NCBI GenBank assembly: GCA_028583685.1
Contig: JAMXIF010000065.1
Coordinates: 38,479,472 to 38,543,471 of the forward strand
From: Petaurus breviceps papuanus
Lineage: Eukaryota; Chordata; Mammalia; Diprotodontia; Petauridae
Length of the DNA: 64,000 nucleotides
Direction: 5' to 3'
Shown here: positions 1-11,607 of the stretch, piece by piece
Position numbering within the stretch: position 1 is the stretch's first letter
Layout: each line of letters starts with the position of its first letter
Made by a program: the position numbers and the translations under genes
Notes under the pieces: generated by a model
What the model was told of the DNA's origin: nothing
What the model saw: only the letters and a program-made list of their open reading frames with translations
Database searches by the model: none

Positions 1-295
1 AACCATTACATCCATACCAAATAACATCTGGGTTTCAAAGCCGGGGGCCTCTGGACAATGGCTTTCCAGAGTTTCATCTGATCAAATCACAGAACACTTC
101 TCAAAGTGAGTCCCAAAACAAAGCTACACATCAGGGCTTATATAGTCTTCTCCTGGCTCAGACAATGTAACAACCTTATTGACTCACTGGCCAATCAAAA
201 AGTATCTATTGAAAAACAAGCCTCCCACCCCAGGCTCCAGGTGCACTTTAGCCTAGGGGCAGGGAAGATCTTTAAATTTACATTCCCATTACAGC
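1..295 (-). mobile_element. LTR fragment of an endogenous retrovirus-like element, cut by the window edge
   Basis: On the minus strand this stretch starts TGTAATGGG at about 295. It then carries an inverted CCAAT box (GATTGGCCAG, near 185-195) and a TATA-like box (CTATATAAGC, near 136-145), which is the layout of a retroviral U3 promoter. To its right the sequence passes at once into L1 ORF2. The other end lies outside the window, so neither the family nor a target duplication can be given. It is a fossil with no coding part here. Confidence 0.4.
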
Positions 296-1806
296 CTTCC
301 ACTGAACAACTGATATTTTTCCAATTATCTAGCTTTGATTTTATTTATATGAAAAATATTTTGCAATTGTGTTCATATGATTTCTGGGTTTGTCTTGGTA
401 GGTAGACTTCCAAGAATTTTATATCGTCTATAGTTATTTAAATGGAGTTTTTCTATCTCTTCCTACTGGGTTTTGTTTATAGTATATAGAATTGTTGATG
501 ATTTATGTTTTTTTTATATCTTGCAAGTTTATTAAAGTTGCTGATTATCTCAATTAGTTCTTTAGCTGATTCTCTAGGATTCTAATGTATACCACCGTAT
601 CATCAAAGAACATAAGTTTTGTTTTCTCATTGCTTATTTCAATTTCTTTTTCTTCTCTTGTTGCTATTGCTAATATTTCTTGATTGTTTTTTTTTTGCTT
701 TTTGGAGGGGCAACTGGGGTTAAGTGACTTGCCCAAAGTCACACGGCTAGTAAGTGTTAAGCTTCTGAGGCTGGGTTTGAACTCAGGTCCTCCTGATCCA
801 AGGCCAGTGCTCTTTTCACTTGCGCTACTTAGCTGCCCCTGCTAATATTTCTAATACAATATTGAATAATAGTGGTGATAATGTGCATTCTTGGTTCACT
901 CTTGATCTTATTGGGAAGGCTTCTAGTTTATCCTCATTTAATGTAATGCTTGCTGATTGTCTTTAATGTATACTAATTATAATTTTGTGGAAAGCTTCAT
1001 TTATTCCTATGCTCTCTAGAGTTTTTAACAGTAATGAATGTTGTATTTTGTCAAAAGTTTTTCAGTATCCACTAATATAATCATATGACTTGGCTTTATG
1101 TTTTTGTTACAGTCAAATATGCTGATAATTTTCCTAATATTGAACCAGCCGATATTCCTGGTATAAATCCCACAAGGTCATAATATATGATCTTTGTGAT
1201 ACATTGCTGTCATCTCCTTGCTAGCACTTTATTTAATTTTTTCATCCATGTTCATGAGGGAAATTGATCTATAGTTTTCTTTCTCTTGTTTTCACTCTTC
1301 CCAATTTAGATATTAGTGCCATATTTGTGCTATGAAAAATGGTAGGATTCCTTCTTTGACTTTTTTTTACTGATAGTTTATGCATTATTGGAATTAATTG
1401 TTCTTTGAATGTCTGGTAGAATTCACTTCTGACTCCATCTAGTCTTAGGAATTGTTTTGGAGGGAGCTCATTGATGATTGTTCAATTTTTCTAAGATATT
1501 GTTATTCTTTTTCTTTTTCTGATCTGGACAATTCATATTTTAGTAAAAGTTAATCCATTTTGCTTTGATTGTTATGTGTATTGCAATATCATTGGAGAAA
1601 ATGTTTTCTAATAATTACTTTAGTTTCTTCTTCATTTGTGGTGAATTTACCCTTTTCATTTTTGATACTGGTGATTTGATTTTCTTCTTCCTACTTTTTA
1701 AATATAGTCAACTAATGGTTTGAATATTTATTGTGTTTTCCATTCAATGGTTTTCTTACTTTTAATTTTATTTATCTTTCCTTTAATTTTTAGGATTTCT
1801 AATTTG
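296..1806 (-). mobile_element. LINE-1 (L1) ORF2 fragment, 3' part of a split copy
   Basis: Read on the minus strand, this is the reverse-transcriptase part of a marsupial-type L1 ORF2. The plus strand shows the expected antisense text, such as the phrases around 960-1260 that match L1 RT and the connecting stretch at 1360-1560. Many stops break the frame. A SINE (681-840) and a half-LINE (1807-4450) were inserted later, and L1 resumes at 4451. The copy is old and inactive. Confidence 0.85.
681..840 (-). mobile_element. tRNA-derived marsupial SINE, short poly-A type
   Basis: The reversed head AGGGGCAGCTAAGTAG lies near 840, followed by GTTCAAACCC (B-box-like) and the CAAGTCACTTAACCCC body. 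The tail is a T run on the plus strand at 685-696. A perfect 12-base target duplication, GCTAATATTTCT, flanks it at 669-680 and 841-852 inside L1. The poly-A tail suggests L1-driven mobilisation. Confidence 0.88.
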
Positions 1807-4450
1807 TTTTTTTTTCTTTTTTCATTTTCATTTATTTTTTTCAAATGCTTTATTAACTTCTGATTGACATCATTCATTTCCGCCAGATTTTGAGTTACAA
1901 ATTTTCTCCCCATTTTTCCCCTATCCACCACCCCTGAATAGCAGTCCCACAGGATGTCCCCTCCTCTAATCTGATCTCTCCCATATTTTCTCCCATACCC
2001 CTTTTGACTTTTCCAGTGAATCTCTATGTCCCAATGCCTGTATATCTTATTTCCCAAATACATGTAAAATAGTATTAATAATAGTATATATATATATATT
2101 TGAGTATTTGATTTTAAAACTTTGCATTCCAGATTCATTCCCTTCCTCCCTTGTCTCCCACCCTTACTGGGAAGATAAGCAATTCAGTATAGGTTGGACA
2201 TGTGTGTCCAATTAATGCAAAACAATAACATAGTATATACATTGTAAAAGACTGACTATATTTCCTTCCCTCCTATCCCACCTCTCACTTGTTCTATTCT
2301 CTACTTTGATCCTGTCCCTTTTCAGAAGTGGGTGCTCCCAACTTCCCTCCCCCCAGCCTGCCCTCCTTTCCATCATTCCCCCTCTCATCCCCTTCCCTCT
2401 ACTCTCCTGTAGGGTGAGATACCCTATTTAGTGTGTATTTCATTCCCTCCCTGAGCCAAATTCAGTGAGAATAAGGTTGACCCATTCCCTTTTGCTTTCC
2501 TATTCTTCCCCTCCATTGTAACCATTTTTCCTTGCCTCTTCTGTATGAGATAGTTTACCCCATTCTTTCTCTCCCCATCTCCTCTCATTATATTCCATTA
2601 TCACCTCTTAATTTCACCTTTTAAGTATCATCCCTTCCTGTTAAATAGGTCCTATGCCCTCTATCTATGTATACCTGTAAACATATATACACACATTCAC
2701 ATATGCATTCATATGCCTGTATACCCTCATATATATATTGCCTTCAACTACTGAGAAAAGTTTCATAAGTTACAATTATTGTTTTTCCATGTAGGAATGT
2801 TGATAGTTCAACTTTGATAAGTTCCTTATGATTTCTTTTCCCTGTTTGCCTTCTCATGCTTCTCTTGCTTCTTGTATCTGAATGTCAAATTTTCTTTTCA
2901 ACTCTTTTTTTCAGCAAGAATGCTTGAAAGTCCTCTATTCCACTGAATGACCATATTTTCCCCTGAAACATGATACTCAGTTTTGCTGGGTAGGTGACTC
3001 TTGTTTTTAATCCCAGCTCCTTTGACGTCTGGAATATCACATTCCAAGTGCTTCAATCCTTCAGTGTAGAAGCTGCCAGATCATGTGTTATCTTGACTGT
3101 GTTTCCACAATATTCCAATTGTTTCTTCCTGGCTGCTTGTAATATTCTCTCCTTGATCTGAGAATTCCAGAACCTGGCTATAATTTTCCTAGGAATTTTC
3201 TTTTTGGAATCTTTTTCAGGAGGTGATCGGTGGATTCTTTCAACCTCTATTTTGCCCTCACATTCTAAAACATCAGGGCAGTTTTCTTTGAGAACTTCCT
3301 GGAGGATGATTTCTAGGTTCTTACTTTGATCATGGCTTTCAGGTAGTCCAATAATTTTAAAATTTCTCTCCTGGATCTATTTTCGAGGTCAGAGGTTTTC
3401 CTCATGAGATCCTTCATAGTGTCTTCTATTCTTTCATTTGTTTGGATCTGTTTAATAGCATCTTGATTTCTCATAAAGTAATTAGCTTCCATTTGCTCCA
3501 ATCTAATTCTGAAGCAATGATTCTCCTCATTGAGCTTTTGAGATTCTTTTTCCATCTGGCAAATTTGGCTTTTTAAGGCATTCTTCTCCTCATTGCCTTT
3601 TTGAGCTTCTTTTGCCATTTGAGTTAGTGTTTTTTTTAAGGTGTTATTTTCCTCAGTCAGGCTGTTGACCCTCATTTCGTAATTTTCTTGCATTGTTCTC
3701 ATTTCTCTTCCCAATTTTTTCTCCACTTCTCTTATCTGCTTCTTAAGGTCCTCTATGGCCTGTAACCAGCTCGTATTTTTCTTTGAATCTTTTGGTGCAG
3801 GAGTTCTGACTTCATTGTCTTCCTCCTGTTCCATGCTTTGCTCATTTTTGTCCCCAAAATAGGAGTCTAATGTTGCAATCTTCTGTCTGCTTTGTTTCCT
3901 TTGCCTGGTCATGTCGCCCCTCAGTCACTTGACCCCTGGGCTTTTTGCCACAGTAGGATTCTGCCACCAGACAGGAGAGCTTTTGTCCCAAACACTGGGG
4001 TTTTCTCAGCAGCCAGAGGTATTACTTGGGTGCCCTCTCTGAGGTCTCCATATGCTCTGGTTAGCTGGACACACACCCCAGAACCTCCACCCTAGACTGC
4101 AATCCAGATCCAAGTAGGTTAAAGCAAGAGCGATTACCCCTCAGACTGGTGCTTGGTCCCCCTACACTCTGCAGGACAGGAGCTGAAGCTGCCACATAGT
4201 TTTGGCTGCCTGTGCTGGCATCTCAGTGGCTTCTCACTTGGGAGCAAAAGCCACGCTCCCCTAGTGCTGTGCTGGCTGATTCCTGCTGGCCTTCCGGGCT
4301 GTCCTCAGTGCAAAGTTAGTTTCTCTGTGTCATTTTGTGGGTTCTGCAGCTCCAAAGTTTGTTTAGAGTCCCCTTTTACATGGATTGGGGAAGGTGGAAG
4401 CCAGAGCCTAGCAGAAGTCCTGCTTCTACTCCACCATCTTGACTCCACCC
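1807..4450 (-). mobile_element. Half-LINE (ORF1-only L1 derivative), copy 1
   Basis: This is a nearly full-length element on the minus strand. The 5' end is near 4450 (GGGTGGAGTCAAGATGG), followed by a GC-richer 5' UTR (about 3920-4450), an L1 ORF1 (about 2930-3912), and about 1.1 kb of noncoding 3' sequence. It ends in a T run at 1807-1820. No ORF2 lies between ORF1 and the tail. It sits inside an L1, with a likely target duplication (TCTAATTTG at 1798-1806 and TCTAAATTGG at 4451-4460, one mismatch). The same family recurs at 33948-37943, 53725-56594 and 62768-63351. Confidence 0.82.
3313..3912 (-). pseudogene. L1 ORF1p-like protein of half-LINE copy 1, N-terminal and coiled-coil part
   Basis: An open frame of 199 codons begins MTRQRKQSRQK. 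A basic N-terminus is followed by a long heptad-type coiled coil (roughly residues 50-165, rich in Glu, Lys and Leu, with repeated QMEKE/QMAKE units), then the start of the RNA-binding domain (DLENRSRREILK, about 175-187). In intact L1 ORF1p this coiled coil drives trimer formation and the following RRM and C-terminal domain bind RNA. Here the frame ends after the first part of the RRM. The plus strand at about 2940-3310 still carries C-terminal-domain sequence out of frame. It is a transposon remnant, not a host coiled-coil gene. Confidence 0.75.
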
Positions 4451-5218
4451 TCTAAATTGGTTTTTAATAAGTGATTTTAATGTTTTATTCTTCTATTTTT
4501 TTAGTTGTATGCTCAATTCGTTGATTTGCTCTTTCTCAGTTTAGTGATATAAATGTTTAGAGATTTAAACTTTCTCCTAAGTAACTCTATTACTGCATAC
4601 TGTAAGTTTTCGTTTGTTTTCTTGTTGTTTTCATTCTCTGTAGTGAAATTCTTGATTGTGCCTTATTTATTCATTGACCTGCTCTTTCCTTAAGTCAGAT
4701 TATTTAGTTTCTGATTAATTTTAGTCTTTTAATGGTCTTTTATTGAATATAATTTTTATTGCATTATGATCTGGAAAAAAAGTATTTAATATTTCTACTT
4801 TTCTGCATTTGATTGTGAGTTTTTTTGCCCTAATGCATGGTCATCTTTTTGTGTAGGAGCCATGCATCACTGATAAAGGGTATATTCTTTTATATTATTA
4901 TTAATTTTTCTCCAGATGTCTACTATGTCAACTTTTCTAAAATTCTATTTACCTCCTTAACTTTATTTATTTTTAATTTTTCGTTTAGATTTATCTAGTT
5001 CTGAGAGGAGGAAGCTGAAGTCCACCAGTAGTATAGTTTCACTATCTGTTACTTCCTGTAACTCATTTAACTTTAGAAATTTGGATACTATACCATTTGG
5101 TGAATATATGTTTAGTATTGATATTACTTTATTGGCTATGGTACCTTTTAGTAAGATTTCCCCCTCTTCCTTATCTCTTTCAACCAGATGTATTTGTACT
5201 TTTTCTTTTTTCTGCAGT
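4451..5218 (-). mobile_element. L1 ORF2 fragment, continuation toward the 5' end
   Basis: This continues the L1 interrupted at 1806. The text after 4451 picks up the L1 ORF2 sequence that stops at 1806 and runs into the endonuclease/linker part. It ends abruptly near 5218, which is ordinary 5' truncation. The frame is heavily broken. Confidence 0.8.
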
Positions 5219-6200
5219 CATGATTACTAAGGACTTGCAATGAGTAGACAGTGAGCCTGATAATCTCCGAAAGAGAAATGTGTATGGGGGAATAGGTGAA
5301 GAGGAAGGGAGAAGAATTGAAAAAGGTAAGAAAAGCAGGACTGTATTAAGTTGGATTGAGCAAAATTTTCAACACAATGACAACTATTTGAAGAATTGCA
5401 AGCATAATGTAAAGAAATGTCTTCAAGAATCATTAATGTAGTGAGCCATCATACTTTAGTCATCTGATGGTGAAGGATGCTTCCTAGCTCTTGGCTTAGA
5501 GGAGGCAGATTCATGGTGAAGAAAGAGAAGGGCATTTTCAGACATGACTGGTGGACTGATTTATTTTAATTCTTGATACTTATGTCTTAGCAGAGAGAAA
5601 TTTATTGACCTATGAGTACATGCAGTCAGTGAATAGTGAAAGTGATGTTTTAAAAAGGAAGAGTATCATTGAAAAGACATGTTATTGAGAACAGAAGATA
5701 GTGCCTGGAGATGGATACATGCTGTTCTGGCTTCTAAAACCACTATAAGAGAGTAGAAACTGAATTGTAAACTAAGAAGCAAGTCTTTCAACTCAAGGCA
5801 AAGTTTTTTTTTTTTAAAAAGCTTTTCAGAAATCTTGGTGAGTAAAGATTGGAAAATTAATTGATGATCATAGCTACAAATCATGGCCAATTATGAAGTG
5901 GTCATTCTAGAGTAACATGACATTTTAAACCAGGGTTACTGGATGGGTAGATGAGGACAATGTAGTACTCTATTTGATAACTTATCATATAATACACTCT
6001 TATTGTTCATAAAATAAAGTTGTAGTCTTAATGACAGTAAAGTCAGGTGAATTAGAACCCGTGTGAATGACGGGACACAAAGAGTGGATATTGATGGGTA
6101 GAAACTACCATGGAGAAAGATTTCCAGTAGAATGATTGATAAATCTCTATATGGGTCCATTGTGCTTCACCTTATTTTTTTTAAATAGTGGACAAAAGCA
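5219..6200. other. Unassigned sequence, no gene seen
   Basis: No frame in this stretch resembles a known protein. Short open frames (60-75 codons) lack domain features. No repeat head, tail or terminal repeat was recognised apart from an A/T tract near 5808-5820. It may be old single-copy DNA. Confidence 0.5.
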
Positions 6201-6207
6201 CTTTAAA

Positions 6208-6310
6208 AATTTTAGGATCATAGATTCAGAATTGGAAAGAATGCCTATTCCATGTTATTCATTTTACAGAAGAGGAAACTGAGGCTCAGAGAGGATAAAC
6301 GACATCATAT
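6208..6310 (-). repeat. MIR-type SINE fragment
   Basis: The stretch reads ATTTTACAGAAGAGGAAACT and then GAGGCTCAGAGAGG, the hallmark middle of MIR-like tRNA-derived SINEs in reverse orientation. It is degraded, with no clear ends. Confidence 0.55.
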
Positions 6311-6439
6311 AGTCACTAAACCACTCAGCACTCATATATCAACAAGCTACTATGTGTCATATCCCATTCTAGGCTCTAGGTATGCAAACACACAATTGAA
6401 AAGTTTCAGTTCTCCAAGTCCCTGTCTCAGGGGCTGAAT

Positions 6440-7060
6440 TATAGATTCACTTACCTGGAGAATTTCTGCTGCCAGAGCAGAAAGTAGAGCAGTGGTGATT
6501 AGTATTCGATTTTGTATGTAAGTGTACATGCCTATGAATGCATGTGAGTGGGGTAGAGAAGAGAGGAGAGAGTAGCAGTTATAGCTCATCTCCCCTGAGA
6601 GCTGAGATTACCCTGCCATTTGTAGAGAAGTTTCTCTTTGTGCCTGAGGGAATTGAGACTTGTCTAAAATGAGATAAATTTACGTCTCAGGTACTAATGC
6701 AGATGGACAAGGACTATTGATTAATTAGAATCTTCAAAAGAGCGTCATAGAGAGGGAGAACATGAGGAGCAGGGAGGGTGGAAACGAGGGCCATTTGCAC
6801 AGGACAAGGGGAGTCGTGGCACCTGTGTCTGTACTCTGGGTTTCTGCTTGAGCTGGCCCACCCTAGTATAATTGCATTTTTCTTCTCATTTATAGGAAAG
6901 GTTATAATTAGAAAAAAAGGTTTTCATTTCTACAAGGTCTTATAGTGTCTTCTTTCTCCCCCTCTAGTTTCCCTTCTTATCGAGAAGAGTTTGAACATCA
7001 AGCCTAGAAATGTTCTTCTCTAGGGCAGACAGGCTGATTCCACCATTGGGCTAGATTGCT
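6440..7060. repeat. R module copy 1 (locus-specific repeated block)
   Basis: This is the first of four related blocks in the window. Shared marks with the others are a TG-rich lead, a CCCCTGAG-like start, GAGATTACCCTGCCATTTG, a GTCTAAAATGAGA-like piece, and ATTGATTAATTAGAAT at 6716-6731. Later come CTCTGGGTTTCTGC (about 6826) and GGGCAGACAGGCTGATTCCAC (about 7023). It lies directly next to copy 2 with an offset of about 690 bases, so the pair is a direct tandem duplication. It shows no coding potential. Confidence 0.7.
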
Positions 7061-7119
7061 TTCTTTGCTCCAATTGCTCTCATAGTTCATCTTGTGCAGC
7101 CTGGGAAGAATTATTGGCT

Positions 7120-7730
7120 GGTCTTTTCTGCTAGAGTGGAGGGTAGAGTAGTAGTGATGTATATGTATGAGCATGCTCATATCTGGGGCTGTGTGTGTAC
7201 CTGAGCACAGATGTGTATAAGGGTAGGATGGAGGAGAAAGACAGGTTAGCCATTCAAGAGGTAGCTATGAAAGAGCTCATCCACCTCCAGGGCTGGGATT
7301 ATCATGTCACTTGCAGAGAAGCTACAGTCTGGGGCTCATCTAAAAAGAAGCAAACTTTTGTCCCATGCTGTTCACCATTAAAAAGGTCTATTGATTCATT
7401 AGATTGCAAAGTAGAATTAATGATAAGCTGAGAGAGAAAATTTCCTCATTGGAAGGAGAGGAGAGAGAGAAGTGAAGGCTGTTTGGATATTTGGGGGAGA
7501 GTAGTGAGATATTTGTACACATGCTCTGGGCTTCCTGCTGATCTGCTCCACCTTGGACATGACTGACCCTCTTGCCCATTTAGCCCAGTGGGATCTTTTT
7601 CTTACTTCTCTTCTCATAGTCTCCCTAGGTCTTATCCTTTTGCATAGAATAGAGGCTAAAGAGAAAGATTGGGCATGTCAATTCCAGGGCAGTTGGCTGA
7701 TTCCACAGTAGACATGGGTGATCAGCTTCA
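7120..7730. repeat. R module copy 2
   Basis: This is the tandem partner of copy 1. Matching parts include GGGATTATCATGTCACTTGC (about 7295), ATTGATTCATTAGATT (7390-7405), GCTCTGGGCTTCCTGC (about 7516) and GGGCAGTTGGCTGATTCCAC (about 7683). The homeodomain-like core is changed relative to copies 1 and 3. Small open frames on either strand here differ between copies and are not genes. Confidence 0.7.
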
Positions 7731-7884
7731 CTTAAGGTATTCTCAACATTCATTACCTGTAGCAAAGGAGAACTCAGGCCTCTTACTGGAGATAAAAAAG
7801 TGACAGCTTCAGACAAGGGGAGACATATAAATACTAAACTCACAATCTCTCCCCATCAGTTCCTTTTATATTAGTGAAATTCAA

Positions 7885-8140
7885 CATACATGTTTGTGTC
7901 TTCTTGTTCTCGTTCAGCCATTTCAGTTGTGTCCAAATCTTCATGACTCCATCTGGGGTTTGCATGGCAAAGATATTGGAATGGTCTCCAATTTTCTTCT
8001 CTAGTTCATTTTTTAAACAAGTGTGGAACTTAAGCAAACAGAGTTAAGTGACTTGCCCAGACCAGATTTGAACTCAGGAACATGAGTCTTCCTGATTTCA
8101 GGCTGGACACTCTCTCTGCTGGGTCACCTAGATGCCCTTA
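7885..8140 (-). mobile_element. tRNA-derived SINE, long type with RTE-like 3' tail
   Basis: On the minus strand the order is the tRNA-like head (near 8140), a B-box-like GTTCAAAT stretch, CAAGTCACTTAAC, then the long tail whose reverse is visible as TTGTGTCCAAATCTTCATGA and CCATCTGGGGTTTGCATGGC. That tail is shared with RTE LINEs, suggesting RTE-driven mobilisation. The copy is diverged. Confidence 0.75.
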
Positions 8141-8329
8141 TGTCCCCTCACTTCACCTAAATTCTCAGTTCCTTAATCTCTTAAGATTACCATGATCTAT
8201 GGTCCCACTCCACATCACCAAGATATGTTTTATTACACTTATGATCTAATACCATGATCACTGATATTCCTTTATGGTTTTATTATCTATTAACATAATC
8301 CCTCTTTTCCCCAAGCCATCTTCTTTGAT

Positions 8330-8480
8330 CAATCAAGCAAACAAGTATTTATTAAGTTTTTAATTTATGCCAGGTAGAGTCCCAAAACATGCTGATAGTG
8401 ACAAAAATGGGTAAAATAATTCCTAAACTGGAGTCAGTATATCCATGTGTAAGATATACAGAAAATGTTCATATAAAATA
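8330..8480 (-). repeat. L2 LINE 3' end fragment
   Basis: AACAAGTATTTATTAAG, followed by a degraded form of the usual tract 'tactatgtgccaggcactgt', is the reversed 3' end of L2. It is short and heavily diverged. Confidence 0.5.
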
Positions 8481-9024
8481 AAAACCAAATAAATACATGT
8501 TAGGTTTCAGACTAATTCTCTGTCTCTGTCTCTCCTTTGCATGTGTGTGTGACAATAAGGCAAGGGCATAGATAGGAGGTCATCCTTGAACTTAAGCGGA
8601 ATCCCTTGGCCTTTATCCTATGACAGATTTTTCCTTGCCAAGATCTAATCTGGGACCCCTGCTATTGTCCTCTGTCTTTGCTCCTAATCATCTGAACTAA
8701 GGTGGACAAAATCATGACACAATGATGACTGTGTCCCCTATAATTTTGTTGCATAATATCAACTGATCCTTCACAACAACAAGATAGTCTTTGTACAAAT
8801 CTTTAATTGATTCTTAGCACTCAGCTTTTCCAAGTCATCCTGGTCACCATTACTTGTACTAATAGTAATGAGCAATGTAAAGTATAATGAAGCATATGAT
8901 AGAATACAAGTACATAATTTAAGTATAATATAAACATAAGCACAACAGAAATAAAATGCATAGTCATAAACATTAATTTATAGTATATTAATAATTAATA
9001 GTATTTCATAAGAACCACATACTG
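8481..9024. other. Unassigned AT-rich sequence
   Basis: A stretch without coding signals, with a small TG/TCTC-rich patch near 8518-8550. A run of TA-rich text at 8870-9010 precedes the L1. No element ends were recognised. Confidence 0.45.
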
Positions 9025-9182
9025 AAACTTGTTCAGCCATTACCATATTCAAATTCTTTGCCACCACAAAAAAAGCTGCTATAAATATTTATGTACATAT
9101 AGTTTGTGTGTGTTTGTGTGTATCTTGGGGATACAAACTTATTTGTAATTAAGAGAAATGATTATTAATAAGCAATTATTAA

Positions 9183-9757
9183 TGTTGGGACATATCCAGG
9201 GTTTTTTCTCTTTCTCTTTCTTCATTCAGAGACCAGTTCTTGAAGCCTATGAATGACAGGGTTGATGATGAGATTGTCCTAACCCTGGCAAGTTCTATTC
9301 TATCTTGGGCAGGACTCCATCCAACTGGGATAGCTTATCTCTGATTAAAGTGTAAAGGTATCTAGTCAGGGTGAATTCCAGTCCATTGTGTTTGATTTAA
9401 ATGATCTCTGTGGAGATGGATCCCTTTGTCTAGATTGCCCAAGGCAGTAATAGTCTAAGTGGAGATGAATCTCTTTGTCTAAGAGTGTTGACATGATCAA
9501 AGTCAGGCACTCAACGCTTTTTGGAAATCAACCTCTCATTATAATATTCATTCTCTCATTAATTGTTAACCAATCAGAGTTGATTTCCATATGTCAGAGA
9601 CAATCCCCTTTCAAAGTTATTTAAACAGTCAAGTGACTTCCATGTGGGATCTTTGGTTATGGAATTACTGACCATTATTTTATTGATTATTTGCTAGTCT
9701 AGTTCATAAATTAATTAATTTCCCAGAAGCTATGTTTCTTGAGCTTTTCATTCATCA
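9183..9757. mobile_element. Probable solo LTR inside L1
   Basis: L1 homology stops at about 9182 and resumes at 9758. The inserted 575 bases begin TGTTGGGACAT and end ATTCATCACA, the TG...CA form of an LTR. They contain CCAATCAGAG (about 9570) and TTATTTAAAC (about 9620), which could be promoter elements in plus orientation. I see no convincing target duplication, so the ends are provisional. It is a fossil without internal genes. Confidence 0.45.
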
Positions 9758-10378
9758 CAAAGTATCAGTGGTTTGAAGGTATGCATGGTTTCATAGTCCT
9801 TTGGGCATATTTCCAAATTACTCTCCAGAATAGTTGGATCAGTTCACAACTCCCCCAGTAGTACATTAGTGCCCCCATTTTCTCACATCCTCTCCAACAT
9901 TTGTCATTTACCTTCTCTGTCACATTAGCTAATCTGTTAGGTGTGAGGCAGTACCTCAGAGTTATTTTAATTTGCATTTCTCAAATTGATAGTGATTAAA
10001 GTATTTTTATATGACTGTGGGTACCTTTAATTTCTTCATCTGAAACCTGCCTATCCATATCCCTTGACCATTTATCAATTGGGAAATTTCTCATAGTCTT
10101 GTAAATTTGACTGAGTTATCTCTAAATTTGAGAAATGAAGCATTTATCAGAGATACATGCTATAAAATTTTTTCTCTCATTTTTCTGCTTTCCTTCCAAT
10201 CTTGGCAACATTCATTTTGTTTGCACAGAATCTTTTAAATTCAATGCAATGAAGATGATACCTTTTGCATCCTATAATGCTCCTTATTACTTGCTTGTTC
10301 TCAAAGTCTTCCCTTATGCATAAATCTGACAGGTAAACTGTTCCATGCTCCCCTCATTTGTTGGTATCATCCTTTATG

Positions 10379-10618
10379 GGCAGTGAGGTGACTCAATGGA
10401 TAGAGTGTCAGGTTTGGAGTCAAGTCAGTTCAAATCTGGCTTCAGACCTGTGCTAGCTGTGTGAAGCTAGGTAAGTCACTTAATCCTGCTTGCCTCAGTT
10501 TCCTCATCTGTAAAGTGAGTTGGATCAGGAAGTGGCAAACCACGCCAGTATCTTTGCTAAGAAAATTCCAAATGGGGTTATAAATAATTGGCCACAACTT
10601 AAATGACTCAATAACAAC
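10379..10618 (+). mobile_element. tRNA-derived SINE, long type with RTE-like tail
   Basis: Head GGGCAGTGAGGTGACTCAAT, body GTAAGTCACTTAATCC, GCCTCAGTTTCCTCATCTGT, then the RTE-like tail with GGCAAACCACGCCAGTATC and a CAATAACAAC end. It is inserted in the minus-strand L1, which continues on both sides. Confidence 0.85.
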
Positions 10619-11569
10619 CCAATTACCCACAATGTCTAAATCTTCTACCCATTTTGATCTAATCTTGGCATTTGGTCTGAGATGTTGGTCTATACCTAGT
10701 TTCTGCCAAAAAACTTTCCAGTTTTCCCAGCAGTTATTTTTGTCAAATATTGTATTTTTGTCCCCAAAACTGAAATATTTAAATTCTAGATCATTATGGT
10801 AATTAGTGTTTTGTGTACACAACTGATTCCACTGATGCCCTACTCTATTGCTTAGTCAATACCAGATTGCTTTGATGATAACTGCTTTATAGCATACTTC
10901 AAGATCTGGCATGACTAGGCCACTTTCCTTCACATTTAAAAAATTAATTCCCTTGATATCTTTACCTTTTGTTTGTCCAGATGATTTTTACTATTATTAT
11001 TTTTTTTAGCTCTATAAGATTTTTTGATAGCTTGACTGGAATGGAACTGAGTAAGTCACTTTAGGTAGAGTTGTCACTTTTATTATATTGCCTCAGCCTA
11101 CCCATGAGCAACTAATATTTTCCTGTTCTTCAGATCTGACTTTATTTGTGTGAAAAGTATCTTGTAATTGTGTTCCCATAGTTCCCTGGTTTTTCTTTGC
11201 AGGTAGACTCAAAGTATTTATGTTGTCTAGAGTTATTTTAAATGGAGTTTCTCTTGGTTGATAGTATATAGGAATTTTGATGGTTTATTTGGGTTTATTT
11301 TATATCCTGCAACTTTGCTTATGTTAATTATTTCAAATGGTTTTCTAGTTGATTCTTTAGGATTTTCCAAATATACCATCCTATCATTTTCAGGGACGGT
11401 TTTGTTTCCTCATTGGCTATTTCAATTCCCTTTATTTTTCTTCTCTTATTGATGTAGCTATCATTTCTAGAATATTGAGTAACAATGATGATAATATGTA
11501 TCCGTGCTTCATTTCTGATTTTGTTGGAAAGGCTTCTAGCTCATCCCCATTAAAGATTATGTTTTTCAG

Positions 11570-11573
<4 letters not shown>

Positions 11574-11603
<30 letters not shown>
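11574..11603. repeat. (TA)n microsatellite
   Basis: Fifteen TA units lie within the L1, followed by a looser TA-rich stretch to about 11700. Likely variable in length. Confidence 0.9.

Positions 11604-11607
<4 letters not shown>

Noticed and set aside
681-840. tRNA-like boxes in this and the other SINEs as possible tRNA genes
   Set aside because: The B-box-like GTTCAAATC parts belong to SINE heads; no cloverleaf with acceptor stem can be made, and poly-A or RTE tails follow.
2683-2740. ACATAT-rich patches as a possible satellite
   Set aside because: They are part of the half-LINE 3' region and recur at the same place in copies 2 and 3.
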